64,000 nt of DNA from Capra hircus (lineage: Eukaryota; Chordata; Mammalia; Artiodactyla; Bovidae), in the NCBI RefSeq assembly GCF_001704415.2, contig NC_030808.1:135857089-135921088 (forward strand). Reading direction: 5' to 3'. The notes beneath the pieces were generated by a model, which saw only the letters and a program-made list of their open reading frames with translations, was not told the DNA's origin and ran no database searches. How positions within the stretch are numbered: position 1 is the stretch's first letter; the number at the start of each line of letters is the position of its first letter. The position numbers and the translations under genes are program-made. This document shows positions 43,846 through 54,870 of this stretch, one piece after another.

Positions 43846-44519
43846 GGGACTGAAATGCAAAAGCAGGAAGTCAAGAGACACCTGAAATAAAGGCAAGTTT
43901 GGCCTTGAGTACAAAATGAAGCAGGGCAAAGGCTAACAGAGTTTTGCCAAGAGAATGCACTGGTTATAGCAAACTCCCTCTTCCAAAAACACAAAAGATG
44001 ACTCTACACATGAACATCACCAGATGGTCAATACCGAAATCGGATTGATTATATGCTTTGCATCCAAAGAGGAAAAAGTTCTATAAAGTCAGCAAAAACA
44101 AGCTGACTGTGGCTCAGATCATGAACTCCTTATTGCCAAATTCAGACTTATATTGAAGAAAGTAGGGAAACCACTAGGCAATTAAGGTATGACCTAAATC
44201 AAATCCCTTATGCTACACAATGGAAGTGACAAATAGATTCAAGGAATTAGATCTGACAGAGTGCCTGAAGAACTATGGACAGAGGTTTGTGACACTGTAT
44301 AAGAGGTGGTGATCAAAATCACCCCCAAGAAAAAAAAATGCAAAAAGGCAAATGGTTGTCTGAGAGGTCCTTGCAAATAACTGAGAAAAGAAGAGAAGCG
44401 AAAGGCAAAGGAAAAAAGGAAAGATATACCCATGCGAGTAAAGGGTTCCAAAGAGAGCAAGGGGAGATAAGAAAGCCCTCCTAAGTGACCAATGGAAAGA
44501 AACCGAGGAAAACAATAGC

Positions 44520-44828
44520 ATGGGAAAGACTACAGATCGCTTCAAGAAAATTAGAGATGGCAAGGGAACACTTCATGCAAAGATGGGTACAATACAGGAC
44601 AGAAACGGTATAGACCTAACAGAAGCAGAAGATGTTAAGAAGAGGTGGCAAGAATACACAGAAGAACTATACAAAAATGATCTTAATGACCCAGATAACC
44701 ACGACGGTGTGATCACTCACCTAGAGCCAGAAATCGTGGAGTGCAAAGTCAAGCAGGCCTTAGGAGGCATCACTACAAACAAAGCTAGTGGAAGTGATGG
44801 AATTCCAGTTGAGTTACTTAAATCCTAA
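44520..44828 (+). pseudogene. BovB linker and N-terminal reverse transcriptase fragment
   Basis: A 102-residue frame with KKRWQEYTEELYKNDLNDPD and ITTNKASGSDGIPVELL, the start of the RTE reverse transcriptase. It stops at 44828 and resumes in another frame (LHSICQKIWKTQQWPQDWK, 44846-44940). The palm is deleted downstream. Confidence 0.8.
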
Positions 44829-45712
44829 AAGATGATACTCTTAAAATGCTACACTCAATATGCCAGAAAATTTGGAAAACTCAGCAGTGGCCACAGGACT
44901 GGAAAAGGTCAGTTTTCATTCCAATCCCAAAAGGGGGCCAGAGAGTGTTCAAACTACTGCACTATTGCACTCATTTCACATGCAAGCAAAGTAATGCTCA
45001 AAATTCTCTAAGCCAGGCTTCAACAGTATGTAAACCAAGAACAAAAAATGAAGATAATGGCACCCGGTCCCATCACTTCATGGCAAATAGATGGGGAAAC
45101 AATGGAAACAGTGACAGATTTTCTTTTCTTGGGCTCCAAAATCACTGCAGATAGTGATGGAAGCCACAAAATTAAGAGATGCTTGCTCCTTGGAAGAAAA
45201 GCTATGAAAAACCTAGACAGCATATTAAAAAAGAGAGACATTACTTTGCCCACAAACTCCATATAATCAAAGCTATGGTTTTTCCAGCAGTTGTATATGG
45301 ATGTGATAGTTGGACCATAAAGAAGGCTGAACGCCGAAGAACTGATGCTTTTAAGCTGTGGTGTTGAAGAAGACTCTTGAGAGTTCCCTCGACTGCAAGG
45401 AAATCAAACCAGTCAATCCTAAAGGTAATCAATCCTGAATATTCATTGGAAGGACTGATGCTGGTGCTGAAGCTCTAAAACTTTGGCTACCTGATTCAGA
45501 GTTGACTCATTAGAAAAGACCCTGATGCTGGGAAAGATTGCAGGCAGGTGGAGAGGGGGACGACAGAGGATGAGATGGTTGGATGGCATCACTGACTGAA
45601 TCGACATGAGGTTAGCAAGCTCTGGGAGATGGTGAAGGCCAGGGAAGCCTGGCATGTTGCAGTCCATGAGGTCGCAGAGAGTCGGACAGGACTGAGCGAC
45701 TAAACAGCAACA

Positions 45713-46770
45713 CTCCCTTCTTTTTTGAAAAACTGATTCCATTTAATATTCATGTTACTCTATAACCACCAATACTATATTACCATGGGAGGATTATTTT
45801 TCATTGGAGGCATAGCAAAAATCTGATACAATTTTATTAATTTAGGTTTGGGGAAATCTCAGAATTGGGAAGTCTTTAAACAGTCTTGATATTATAACAT
45901 TGAGTGTTTCCCACATTTGGACGGCACCAGAGTCTCAAGGAAGGGTTTATACTCAGCAGGCTGTGAGAACCACTATCAACCAACCCCAGAGACTAAGAAA
46001 CTTGGTGAGTAGCCAGTAGCCTGTTAAGTCCATGCTGCTCTTCTCCCAGAAAAGCTTAATGATAAATTCTAAAGAAGGGTAGTTTTAAAATAACTACTCC
46101 CTCCTAGCTGGGGGGTGGGATGGGGGGAACTTTTGCAAGCTGAGAGTTGCAAACTTCACATGTTTACTGATTACTCTAATGAGCAGCCAAAACTGTTCAA
46201 GTGAGAAAGTGGCCAGCAACATGGATTTCCAAGACTACACTTTGAGAAATGTAGAGATTTGGTGAAACTCCTTATAACTTTGGTTGTTTTTCCAAATCCA
46301 GTGCACTGAATCCAGCCTCACAAATCTTTGTTTAGCATTTATTATTAAGGGCAAGGCATTGGTGCCTGCTACCTTCTGACTCTGGATTCAGAGTAAGACT
46401 GGACAACTTAGTCACAAGCAAACAGATATAGATAGACACACACAGAACAAATGCTACAAGTGAACCTGTTGAGAACATCATTAGGAAGGATCTGTGAGGT
46501 CATCAATGATTACCATAGCAACAACAGCCAATGGAAACTCCATCACTGCTACCAGTGCAATGATCTGAGATCTCAGTCTCCCCTGGGAGGTTTCTGTTGG
46601 CTTTTTTAAGAGGCCAGGATAGACTTTGGTCTGCTTTTGTCCCTGGGAGAGAAGAATGAACTCTTTATTAAAGGTTGCTCATAGTCCACATATAAAACTG
46701 AAACTAAAGGTTCAGGACTCTATTATTCACTAATTTGCTTGTTTTTGAACAGTCATCAGAAATTGTTCAG
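45713..46770. other. No recognised repeat; contains a motif cluster at 46495-46532
   Basis: Unassigned DNA of mixed composition. Apart from short transcription-factor-like motifs, I see nothing. No coding frame is supported. Confidence 0.45.
46495..46532. promoter_or_regulatory. Possible CRE-like, X-box and CCAAT cluster
   Basis: In 38 bases: TGAGGTCA (46495-46502, CRE-like with one change), 'attaccatagcaac' (46509-46522, close to the RFX X-box palindrome) and CCAAT (46528-46532). The arrangement recalls RFX/CREB/NF-Y sites, but the order differs from the known MHC class II promoter (there the CRE-like site is between the X-box and CCAAT). No transcript is evident nearby. Confidence 0.25.
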
Positions 46771-46885
46771 GGAGTTCCCTGGTGGTCTAGTGGTTAGGAT
46801 TCAACACTGTCACTCCCGTGGCCTAGGTTTAATCCATGTTGGGGAACTGAGATCCTGCAAGGCATGTGTTCAGCTCTAGCCTATT
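46771..46885 (+). mobile_element. CHR-2-type SINE
   Basis: A tRNA-Glu-like start 'ggagttccctggtggtctag' and 'tggttaggattcaacactg', then 'ggcctaggtttaatccatg' and 'ggggaactgagatcctgc' is the order of CHR-2 SINEs of whales and ruminants. The 3' end is degraded and lacks a clear A tail. Confidence 0.85.
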
Positions 46886-47299
46886 AAAAGCCATCCAGTT
46901 ACTCACTGGGAAGGTTCTCTGCTACATTAGACCAAGTTGTTCCATTTGGAATCAATGCTCATCTGATACTGTGATCCAAACTTAGAGCAAACTGTCAGCC
47001 GGTGAAATAATCTGAATGCACTTAAATGATCTTTAACAATCAAGCCAAAATAAGTACTATTTGAGTTAAAAGCATATGCAGATATATTTTCCTTTGAATG
47101 TACTAGCATCTCATGGTTGAATACTAAGAATGTTTAGTAAATATGCTGAAGACAAGTCAGTTCAAAATTTGAATTTGATGATATGGTATTCACCCTGAAG
47201 ACAGAATGTCTTAGAATTAGAAGGCATTTTAGAGATAACTTAGTACATCTTCATAGCTAGGATATGAAAAAAAAATGTACATTTCATTTACTGAGTAGA
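46886..47299. other. No recognised feature
   Basis: Unassigned AT-rich DNA with no supported gene. Confidence 0.45.
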
Positions 47300-47897
47300 T
47301 AAATATGTGTGATAAACGTAAAATACACATATACACATACAAAATAGTAGAAGAATGTTCACTGAAGTTTTAACAGTTATCTGTAAACAGAATTACACAT
47401 AATTTTATTTTCGTGTTTTGACTTGTATTTTCTGACTTTCTTCCTTTACAAGGAGTTGAATTTACTGTTACCCTGTTTATGGCACATTATTATCATTGTT
47501 CTTACAAGGTTCTCTTTTGCTTTATTTATTATTTCCCTTTTTATCTCCCCACTTCTCACCCTTGTCCCTCACACAACCAACTCTGAGAGGTTTAACTGGT
47601 ACCTCTTCTGTATCTCCATTTCTACTAAGACTATAAGCTTGAAAGCAGATAGCCTCATTTTGTGCACTTACAGAAATGAGTATCATTTTGTGGGCATGTA
47701 ATTTAACTTGTACTGAATCTCATTTTTCTTACTCTTTACATCTGGCACTATGCCCTTAAGATCCAGTCATGTTGATAAATGTTTGTCTAATCAATTTTTT
47801 CTAACAGATGCACAATACTCCTTTATGCTCTTTCAACTAAATTTGAACTAACCACTTTGTTAGTGAAGGACAACCAGTTTACCTCCAAGTCCCTCTT

Positions 47898-48290
47898 CAG
47901 TTCAGTTCAGTTCAGTGACTCAATAGCGTCTGACTCTATGTGACTCCATAGACTGCAGCATGTCAGGCTCCCCTCTCCATCACCAACTCCCAGAGCTTAC
48001 TCAAACTCATGTCCATCGAGTCAGTGATGCCATCCAACCATCTCATCCTCTGTCGTCCCTTCTCCTCCTGCCTTCAATCTTTCCCAGCATTAGGGTCTTT
48101 CCTAATGTGTTGGCTCTTCACATCAGGTGGCCAAAGTGTTGGAGTTTCAGCTTCAGCATCTGTCTGTCCAATGAATATTCAGGACTGATTTCCTTTAGGA
48201 TTGACTGGTTGGATCTCCATGCAGTCCAAGGGACTTTCAAGAGTCTTCTCCAACACCACAGTTCAAAAGCATCAATTCTTTGGCGGTAAG
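47898..48290 (-). mobile_element. BovB LINE 3' end, antisense
   Basis: Minus-strand C-terminal part and 3' end of BovB with three repeated 'ttcag' units at the terminus. 'agtccctctt' (47888-47897) and 'actccctctt' (48291-48300) flank it, a 10-base target duplication with one mismatch. The 109-residue sense frame across it is antisense to the real BovB frame. Confidence 0.92.
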
Positions 48291-48359
48291 ACTCCCTCTT
48301 ACCATTACAATAACCTTGCGTGAATACACTCAGGTCCTAGTATGGTGCTTTACATACAC

Positions 48360-48536
48360 ACAAGGCAGGAGACATAAGAGACGCAGGTTCAATCACTGGG
48401 TTGGGAAAATAACCTGGAGGAGAGCATGACAACCCACTCTAGCATTCTTGCCTGGGAATACTGGAGGAGCCTGGCAGGCTACAGTCTATAGGGTTGCACA
48501 GAGCTGGACATGACTGAAGCAACTTAGCATGCACAA
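48360..48536 (+). mobile_element. Bov-tA SINE, diverged
   Basis: Only the later head is left ('aggagacataagagacgcag', 'ggttcaatcactgggttgg'), then a body with several deletions and the end 'gctggacatgactgaagc' plus a 'gcatgcacaaacgc' tail. It is the most diverged tRNA-headed SINE in this part. Confidence 0.85.
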
Positions 48537-48558
48537 ACGCATACATACACACATATAT

Positions 48559-48822
48559 GCTGCTGCTGCTGCTAAGTCGCTTCAGTCGTGTCCGACTCTG
48601 TGCGACCCCATAGATGGCAGCCCACCAGGCTCCCCCGTCCCTGGGATTCTCCAGGCAAGAACACTGGAGTGGGTTGCCATTTCCTTCTCCAGTGCATGAA
48701 AGTGAAAAGTGAAAGTGAAGTTGCTCAGTCGTGTCTGACTCTTAGTGACCCCATGGACTGCAGCCCACCAGGCTCCTCCGTCCATGGGATTTTCCAGAGT
48801 ACTGGGGTGCCATTGCCTTCTC
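48559..48822 (-). mobile_element. Bov-A2 SINE with exact target duplication
   Basis: On the minus strand two Bov-A units joined by 'cacttttcactttcatgca', with an AGC tail at the left edge. The 13 bases tacacacatatat occur at 48546-48558 and again at 48823-48835. The target was therefore already a CA/TA-rich microsatellite. Confidence 0.93.
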
Positions 48823-48921
48823 TACACACATATATACATAAGGGATATATGTATATGTGTATATATGCACATGTGTATGCATATATATGCATGTGTTTAT
48901 ATATACATACATATATATGTA

Positions 48922-48980
<59 letters not shown>

Positions 48981-48988
48981 GTATATAA
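48823..48988 (+). repeat. Compound TA/TG microsatellite
   Basis: TATG- and TA-type units, then a TG run of about 17-18 units (about 48926-48960) and a TA run (about 48960-48980). Sequence frames of alternating Y/I/C/V residues on both strands come only from this array. The CA-rich part left of the SINE (48541-48558) was probably continuous with it before the Bov-A2 inserted. Confidence 0.9.
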
Positions 48989-49320
48989 AACAAAGACATT
49001 TTCATACATCTCCAAAGAAGAATTTCTGGGTTATGGGTGTGAGTGGCCCTAATTCAAACAGGTAGTATTACAGGCTCTCCAAAATGTTAGCATCAGTCTA
49101 TCTCCTATTAACAATGCATGAAGGTCCCCAAAGTCCCAGAAACACTGGGTATAACTGAGATCTCTAAAATGCTGTACATGCCATTATTGATTTAATTTGC
49201 ATTTCTCTCATCACCAGTGACTTGGAGTATCTTTTCCAATACTTTGACAGCCTTTTGAGTTTCCTCCTCTTTAACTGCCTTTTCTAATCCTTTGCCCAAA
49301 TTTTCTACAAATAACATGTA

Positions 49321-49794
49321 TCACTTTAAAATTAATCTCCTGCCTCCAGTGAAATCAGCTGAATAAGACAGGCATGAGAGGCAACTAGAAAACCCAAACG
49401 TGAGGACAGATGGCAGTTAATCCATCTTCTGAAAATATCAGCGACTCAGTAGTCAACAGAGAATCTGATAACTGCACAACAGTAACAGGGACAGCAGCAA
49501 CGGCTGATGTTATGTGAAACACATCCACTCCTGTGGTCCCTGGCTTGTAGTAGATGCTCATTAAACATGACTCCCCTCCCTTATCTTCTTGGATTACCAC
49601 AACAAATCTGTGAAAAGGAAAATTGTGTATTATTTTTAGTCCCCTTTAATGGAGAACAAAACTGCCTGGATGGATGCTCTGATAAGTGTGAGAAGCATGA
49701 CTAAGGCAGGTGCTTCCAGCTCCTCCTTTCATTTCTACTAGGAGAGTAAGCTTGAAAGCCTGGACATAAGTGGAGGCTCCCATCTCCTCAACTT
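49321..49794. other. No recognised feature
   Basis: Unassigned. 'ggcttgtagtagatgctcat' at 49544-49563 resembles the 3' end of an L2 or MIR but stands alone. Confidence 0.4.
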
Positions 49795-49980
49795 ACCAGC
49801 ATGTGGCCTTAGGCAAGTCAAGCCACTTTTTGAACTTCAGTTTACCCCTATCAAATGAATAATGATGGCATTTTCCTCAAGATGTTGCACTGAGGATTAA
49901 ATGAATGATTTCCTGTGAGCCATGCAGAATAGCGCCTGACACCCAGTAAGTGCTTAGTGAATATTAGCACTTAGTGAACG
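49795..49980 (+). mobile_element. MIR SINE
   Basis: 'atgtggccttaggcaagtca', 'gaacttcagtttacccctat', 'actgaggattaaatgaatga' and 'ctgacacccagtaagtgctt' follow MIR order. Confidence 0.82.
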
Positions 49981-50855
49981 TTAGCTTGTCTTTGGAGTAC
50001 GGAGACTATACTAAACTGACACCATAAATGGTCTTTCATAAACACCCTCCAATTATAAGTTTTTAAGAATTCATTTTGAAGGATTAAAGGCAACGTAGCA
50101 TATGAACACTTTATATCTGAAATACTGCATTTCATTCTAAACATTTTTCATAATACACCTTTTTCCAATTTGGCTTTAAAAAATTATCTTGAGGAGGTAA
50201 ACATTTTTGCTTGAAATTTTCTGGGGGGTTTCTTTTTTTAGGTCTTCAATCTCTAGTAACACATTCAAGGATTGACTAGATAGAACTGTTGGAAAATAGG
50301 CCTCCATAAAGAGTAGGCTAGCACTTCTGTCCTCCTTGTACAAGGATATTCTCATTGATATTTCTATCCACTGAGGTAAGAAAGGATGTCAGCTAAAGCA
50401 AAGCAACTAGTGGTAGCCGTGGCCTAAATAAAAGCAACCTTCATTTTTCTCAGCTTTAAAATATAAAATAAAATTGAAGTGGGTAAAGCAGGGGAATCAA
50501 ATCAAGCACATGTTACCAATACTAGAATTAAGGGAACAGCAGCAACAGAATGAGAGCCCCTGGATTCTTATGTAAGTGGTCAGAACTCACTGAATTACAA
50601 AAATCAGCATCATGGTACAAGAAGAGCTAGTGTCTTAAGTCCTGATTCTTTTATGTTATAACAAGATAGGATCTGATGGCTTATTATGTCTCTTCTATGG
50701 GACTCAAATTCCTTATTGTAAGATGAAGCATAGGATGAAAATATCCTTTCTCTTCACATTTTCTTCCAGCCCTAAATTCTAGGACCTACATTTAAAATTT
50801 TTAAAATTTCCCACATTATTTATAATGATACCTTTCCCAGCAGATATAACACTAT
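49981..50855. other. No recognised feature
   Basis: Unassigned AT-rich DNA without supported coding content. Confidence 0.45.
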
Positions 50856-51066
50856 GTTAGTGAAAGTAAAAGTGTTAGTTAGTCATGTCCGACTCTTTGC
50901 AACCCCATGGACTGTAGTACACCAGGCTCCTCTATCCATGGAATTCTCCAGGCAAGAATACTGGAGTGGATTGCCATTCCCTTTTCCAGGAGATCTTCCC
51001 GACCCAGGGATTGAACCTGGATCTCTTGCATTGCAGGCAGATTCTTTACCACCTGGGACACCACAA
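50856..51066 (-). mobile_element. Bov-tA SINE
   Basis: On the minus strand: head 'gtggtaaagaatctgcctgc', B-box region 'aggttcaatccctgggtcg', body 'gggaatggcaatccactcc' and end 'gagtcggacatgactaact' with an 'aacacttttactttcac' tail. Full length. Confidence 0.92.
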
Positions 51067-51214
51067 GTGGTTCAACTCTTCTTCCTCTGTAACTGGAATG
51101 CACACATGAGAATCCAGCTGCTACATCTAATTGGATGAGAGATGTTGAACTTGAAGAAAATGACCAGATACTCCTTCCAAAAGCACTGCCTTATCTATGC
51201 TTTTGCCAGACATG

Positions 51215-51472
51215 CTGCCGCTGCTGCTAAGTCACTTCAGTCGTGTCCAACTCTGTGTCCCACCAGGCTCCCCTGTCCCTGGGATTCTCCAGGCAAGAAC
51301 ACTGGAGTGGGTTGCCATTTCCTCCTCCAATGCATGAAAGTGAAAAGTGAAAGTGAAGTTGCTCAGTCGTCTCCGACTGTTCGCGACCCCATGGACTGCA
51401 GCCTGCCAGGCTCCTCTGCGCATGGGATTTCCCAGGCAGGAGTACTAGAGTGGGGTGCCATTGCCTTCTCTG
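51215..51472 (-). mobile_element. Bov-A2 SINE with target duplication
   Basis: Minus-strand two-unit Bov-A2 with an AGC/CGG-type tail at its left edge. 'ttgccagacatg' (51203-51214) and 'ttgccagatatg' (51473-51484) flank it, one mismatch. One of the units lacks about 20 bases around 'ctgtgtcccaccagg'. Confidence 0.92.
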
Positions 51473-51484
51473 TTGCCAGATATG

Positions 51485-52010
51485 GCTCCCCTGCAAATGT
51501 AGGCTCAAAGATGTGAAGCTGCTTCTTTCTCCATGTGAATTTTCCCTTTTTCCCAAGATGGACCTGAAAAGGATAAAACACCCAGTACACCCTAGAATTA
51601 ATCATCACAAATACTGTGCATGCAATTGTCAAGAAGTGTCTAATACACACAGTCATATCCTGAAATCAATAAATGTGACCCTGGGAAATGCTCTGAGAGC
51701 TAGAACAAATGAGTACACACACTTCACCAAACAACACAGGGCCACTTCAACAGGTACCTCTCTGGGCCATGAGTCAAAGAAAATCACCGGGGAGAAAACA
51801 AACAACATTCAGTCATCAGTGACTTTGAGCCACACGGCTTGGCTCAAAGGCTGTGGTGGGGTGGGAGATGGAGTGGGAACAGATCACCTTAACAAAGCCA
51901 TTTTGCTACACGGGAAATTTTTATGTGGCTCCCCCCAAAATTTAACATCCATTTTGTGATGTTACACAAAATGAGGGGGATTTACTCATTACTTAGTTTT
52001 TTACATATTC
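51485..52010. other. No recognised feature
   Basis: Unassigned DNA. A 169-residue frame (51450-51959) begins in the SINE and crosses this stretch; it shows no known domain, so I do not call a gene. Confidence 0.45.
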
Positions 52011-52585
52011 AGTTAGAACTGGATATGGAACAACGGATTGGTACAAATTGGAAAAGGAGTCCATCAAGGCTATATATTGTCATTCTGCTTACTTAACTTA
52101 TATGCAGAGTACATTATACAAAATGCTGGGCTGGATGACTCATAAGCTAGAATCAAGATTGCCGAGAGAAATATCAACAACTCCAGATATGCAGATGATA
52201 CCACTTTAATGGCAGAAAGTGAAGAGGAACTAAAGAGCCTCTTGATGAAGGTGAAAGAGGAGAGTGAAAAAGCTGGTTTAAACATTCAAAAATCAAAGAT
52301 CATGGCATCTGGTCATTGGATGGACTGGTGCTGAAGCTGAAGCTCAAATACTTTGGCCACCTGATGCAAAGAACTGACTCCTTAGAAAAGACCCTAATGC
52401 TGGGAAAGATTGAGGGCAAAAGAAGAAGGGGGCGACAGAGGATGAGAAGGTTGGATGGCAACACCGGCTCAATGAGTTTGAGCAAACTCCAGAGAAAGTG
52501 AAGGACATGGAAGCCTGGCAGGCCACAGTTCATGGGGTCACAGAGCAGGACATGACATAGGGACTGAACAACAACAACACAATTT
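52011..52585 (+). mobile_element. BovB LINE, 5'-truncated, with internal deletion
   Basis: Sense BovB starting before the YADD region ('agttagaactggatatgg'), containing 'tatgcagatgataccac' (YADDT), then joining 'atggcatctggtc' directly to 'attggatggactggtgc' at about 52313/52314. About 0.4 kb of the thumb and connection region is lost. It ends 'gacatagggactgaacaac'. Diverged. Confidence 0.9.
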
Positions 52586-53745
52586 TATAAGAGATAGGAA
52601 AAAAAATATGTATAAAAGAGGCATTTTCACATGCCCCTCATCTCACAGACGGCCATCAAGTATTCTAATAAGGGAAACAGGGAATCATCTGAGAACTGAC
52701 CTGAAGTCAGTTGTGCTATAATGTTTCTTTGAAAACAAAAATTTGTTTCAATGCAATTGATATACTAGGAAACCATTAGAGGATAATGAAAATTTTGTGT
52801 TTGCTTGTGAACAATTTCAACCATGAGAAACACTAGGAGACTGCAGAAAACCACACACAGCTGAACCCAAGCACCCTCACAAGCATGCATGTACCTCCAA
52901 CACCCACCAGCGATCTGGCTCACCTGGTGATAACGTACCACCCATCCACATTTGTTAAAATTTCCTTTCAGTTTCCAAACAACCCTTCTTTACTACTCAC
53001 AATAACTTACAACTGCAACCTTTCCAACACCCACTTCCACAAGTAAACTTAAAAACAAGAGATTTTATATTTCCCAGTCATTTAGTTCCTGGGGGGGGGG
53101 TACCTACGACGATCAATCTTTCCTCCTTATCATCATTCTTCCTGTAACCTAGTTCCTTGTTCCCTACAGCCTTCAACAGCAGACACCAGAATTTTTTGTT
53201 TTTTCGGTTTGTTCCCCTGCTCCACCTCTCAGTGGAAAAAGAGCTGTTTTCTATAGGAAAGGAAAATACCTGCACTGCTATTAATGTGGACAAAATATAT
53301 AAACTCTCACTGCAGACATACTCTCAAAGCCCTCAGGTCTTGTTCTTGTTTTCCAACAGAGTGGATCTGTCGATACAGACCTGCCAAACATCTCCCCAGA
53401 ATTAAATGATGCCCTAAATTTCTTCCTTTATGGTGAAGTACTGGCGAGAATATGGGGAGGGAAGGGCAGCGAAGGCAGTTTCATCTCCATTTATTTACTG
53501 ATGGCAGTCAAGGGTGTGGCTGCAACTTAGTATAAATCAATGGCAATCATAGAGGCAGATTTTCTTAGACTTTATGTGAGGCATAGAGGAAAAGCCAGTT
53601 TGTGTGTGGATGAGTAACATGTATGTGCACTAGGCATGTATGTATTTCTTGCCCTGTTCTAATCTGCTTTAGGGCAACTTCAAGGACACATGTTACATAC
53701 TATATTAGATATACATGCAAAATACTAAAAATGAAGCCAAGGAGC
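52586..53745. other. No recognised feature; G10 run at 53091-53100
   Basis: Unassigned DNA. A run of ten G lies at 53091-53100. Short frames over 53078-53405 have no known motif. Confidence 0.45.
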
Positions 53746-53802
53746 ATGTGTGTATATATATATATCATATATATATATAAATACACACATATGTATATGT
53801 AA
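53746..53802 (+). repeat. (TA)n-rich microsatellite
   Basis: Mostly TA with CA interruptions ('gtatatatatatatcatata', 'atatatatataaatacacac'). Confidence 0.88.
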
Positions 53803-53919
53803 GTCATAATTCAAACCCTAATTAAAGAGAATCTGTGTAATGTATAATCTTGGTTACATAATAATGAGGAAAGATGTCAAAATGGAACCCAGGAGAAACA
53901 GATTAGGTGAAGGAAAATC

Positions 53920-54065
53920 AGGCAATGAAGCCCTAATCCTGGGTTCAAATACCAGTTCTGCCATTTACTTCTGGGTAAGTAATTTCCACTTTTCAAGTTT
54001 CAATTCCTCACAGATAAAAGTGAGAATACTTCCCACCTAGAGTGTTATTTTCCAGATTAAAGGAC
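53920..54065 (+). mobile_element. MIR SINE
   Basis: 'cctgggttcaaataccag', 'ttctgccatttacttctggg', 'taatttccacttttcaag' and 'cctcacagataaaagtgag' are MIR in order. Confidence 0.8.
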
Positions 54066-54324
54066 AATGTTCCTAAGGTCACAAGGGGATCACAACTTCT
54101 GCACCAGAGATCTGGTTTTATACCATGTTCAGAAATTCAGATGGTTGGGCATCCCAGAGTTCTCAGCACTCTGGGTCTGAAGGACAGAATATGGGCACAC
54201 ACGCATCACCCCAGACCCAAGCAGCAGTGGGACAGAGATGAGCTGGCCTCAAAGGAGTGAGAGAACTGAGAAACCCCAGGGGTCTGTACCCTGATTTCCA
54301 ATCGTCCAAGGTTGGAAGAACCTT

Positions 54325-54868
54325 TCAGTTCAGTTCAGTTCAGTCGCTCAGTTGTGTCCGACTCTTTGCGATCCCATGAATCGCAGCACGCCAGGCCTCC
54401 CTGTCTATCACCATCTCCTGGAGTTCACTCAGACTCACATCCATCGAGTCCGTGATGCCATCCAGCCATCTCATCCTCTGTCATCCCCTTCTCCTCCTGC
54501 CCCCAATCCCTCCCAGCATCAGAGTCTTTTCCAGTGAGTCAACTCTTTGCATGAGGTGGCCAAAGTACTGGAGCTTCAGCTTTAGCATCATTCCTTCCAA
54601 AGAAATCCCAGGGCTGATCTTCAGAATGGACTGGTTGGATCTCCTTGCAGTCCAAGGGACCCTCAAGAGTCTTCTCCAACACCACAGTTCAAACGCATCA
54701 ATTCTTCGGCGCTCAGCCTTCTTCACAGTCCAACTCTCACATCCATACATGACCACAGGAAAAACCATAGCCTTGACTAGACAGACCTTAGTCGGCAACG
54801 TAATGTCTGCTTTTGAATATACTATCTAGGTTGGTCATAACTTTTCTTCCAAGGAGTAAGTGTCTTAG
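54325..54868 (-). mobile_element. BovB LINE 3' end, antisense
   Basis: Minus-strand BovB C-terminal part and 3' end, with the frame ELWCWRRLLRVPWTARRSNQ and LKLKLQYFGHLMQRVDSLE. Two small deletions relative to other copies: near 54620 ('gggctgatcttcagaatgg') and near 54805 ('gtaatgtctgcttttg'). Truncated at 'aaggagtaagtgtctta'. Confidence 0.92.
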
Positions 54869-54870
54869 GA

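Larger units (their letters stand above)
42086..45712 (+). mobile_element. BovB LINE with 5' region, lacking the RT core
   Basis: The longest BovB here. It starts at the 5' leader ('gtggcgtagaaagacatgcg', 'aactagctgctgaacaacc'), continues through a ~1.4-kb non-coding leader, the endonuclease region (43440-44150), the linker, the N-terminal reverse transcriptase (44520-44940) and then jumps near 45038-45048 from 'ttcaacagtatgtaaacc' straight to 'aaaatgaagataatggcacc'. About 0.5 kb encoding the palm with YADD is missing. It then runs to the 3' end ('gactgagcgactaaacagc'). Many stops are also present. Confidence 0.9.
47300..49320 (-). mobile_element. Old L1, antisense, broken by four blocks
   Basis: Pieces at about 47700-47897, 48301-48355 and 49015-49320 read, on the minus strand, as the C-terminal ORF2 region of old L1: 'gggcaaaggattagaaaagg' near 49290, 'atgagagaaatgcaaattaa' near 49205 and text around 'caacatgactggatctta' near 47760. 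BovB (47898-48290), Bov-tA (48360-48536), Bov-A2 (48559-48822) and a microsatellite separate them. Left limit uncertain. Confidence 0.6.

Noticed and set aside
48588..49065. Long frames on both strands (up to 154 residues)
   Set aside because: They come from a Bov-A2 and the adjoining TG/TA array.
51450..51959. 169-residue open frame
   Set aside because: It starts inside an antisense Bov-A2 and then runs through unassigned DNA without any motif; no splice sites or conserved residues support it.
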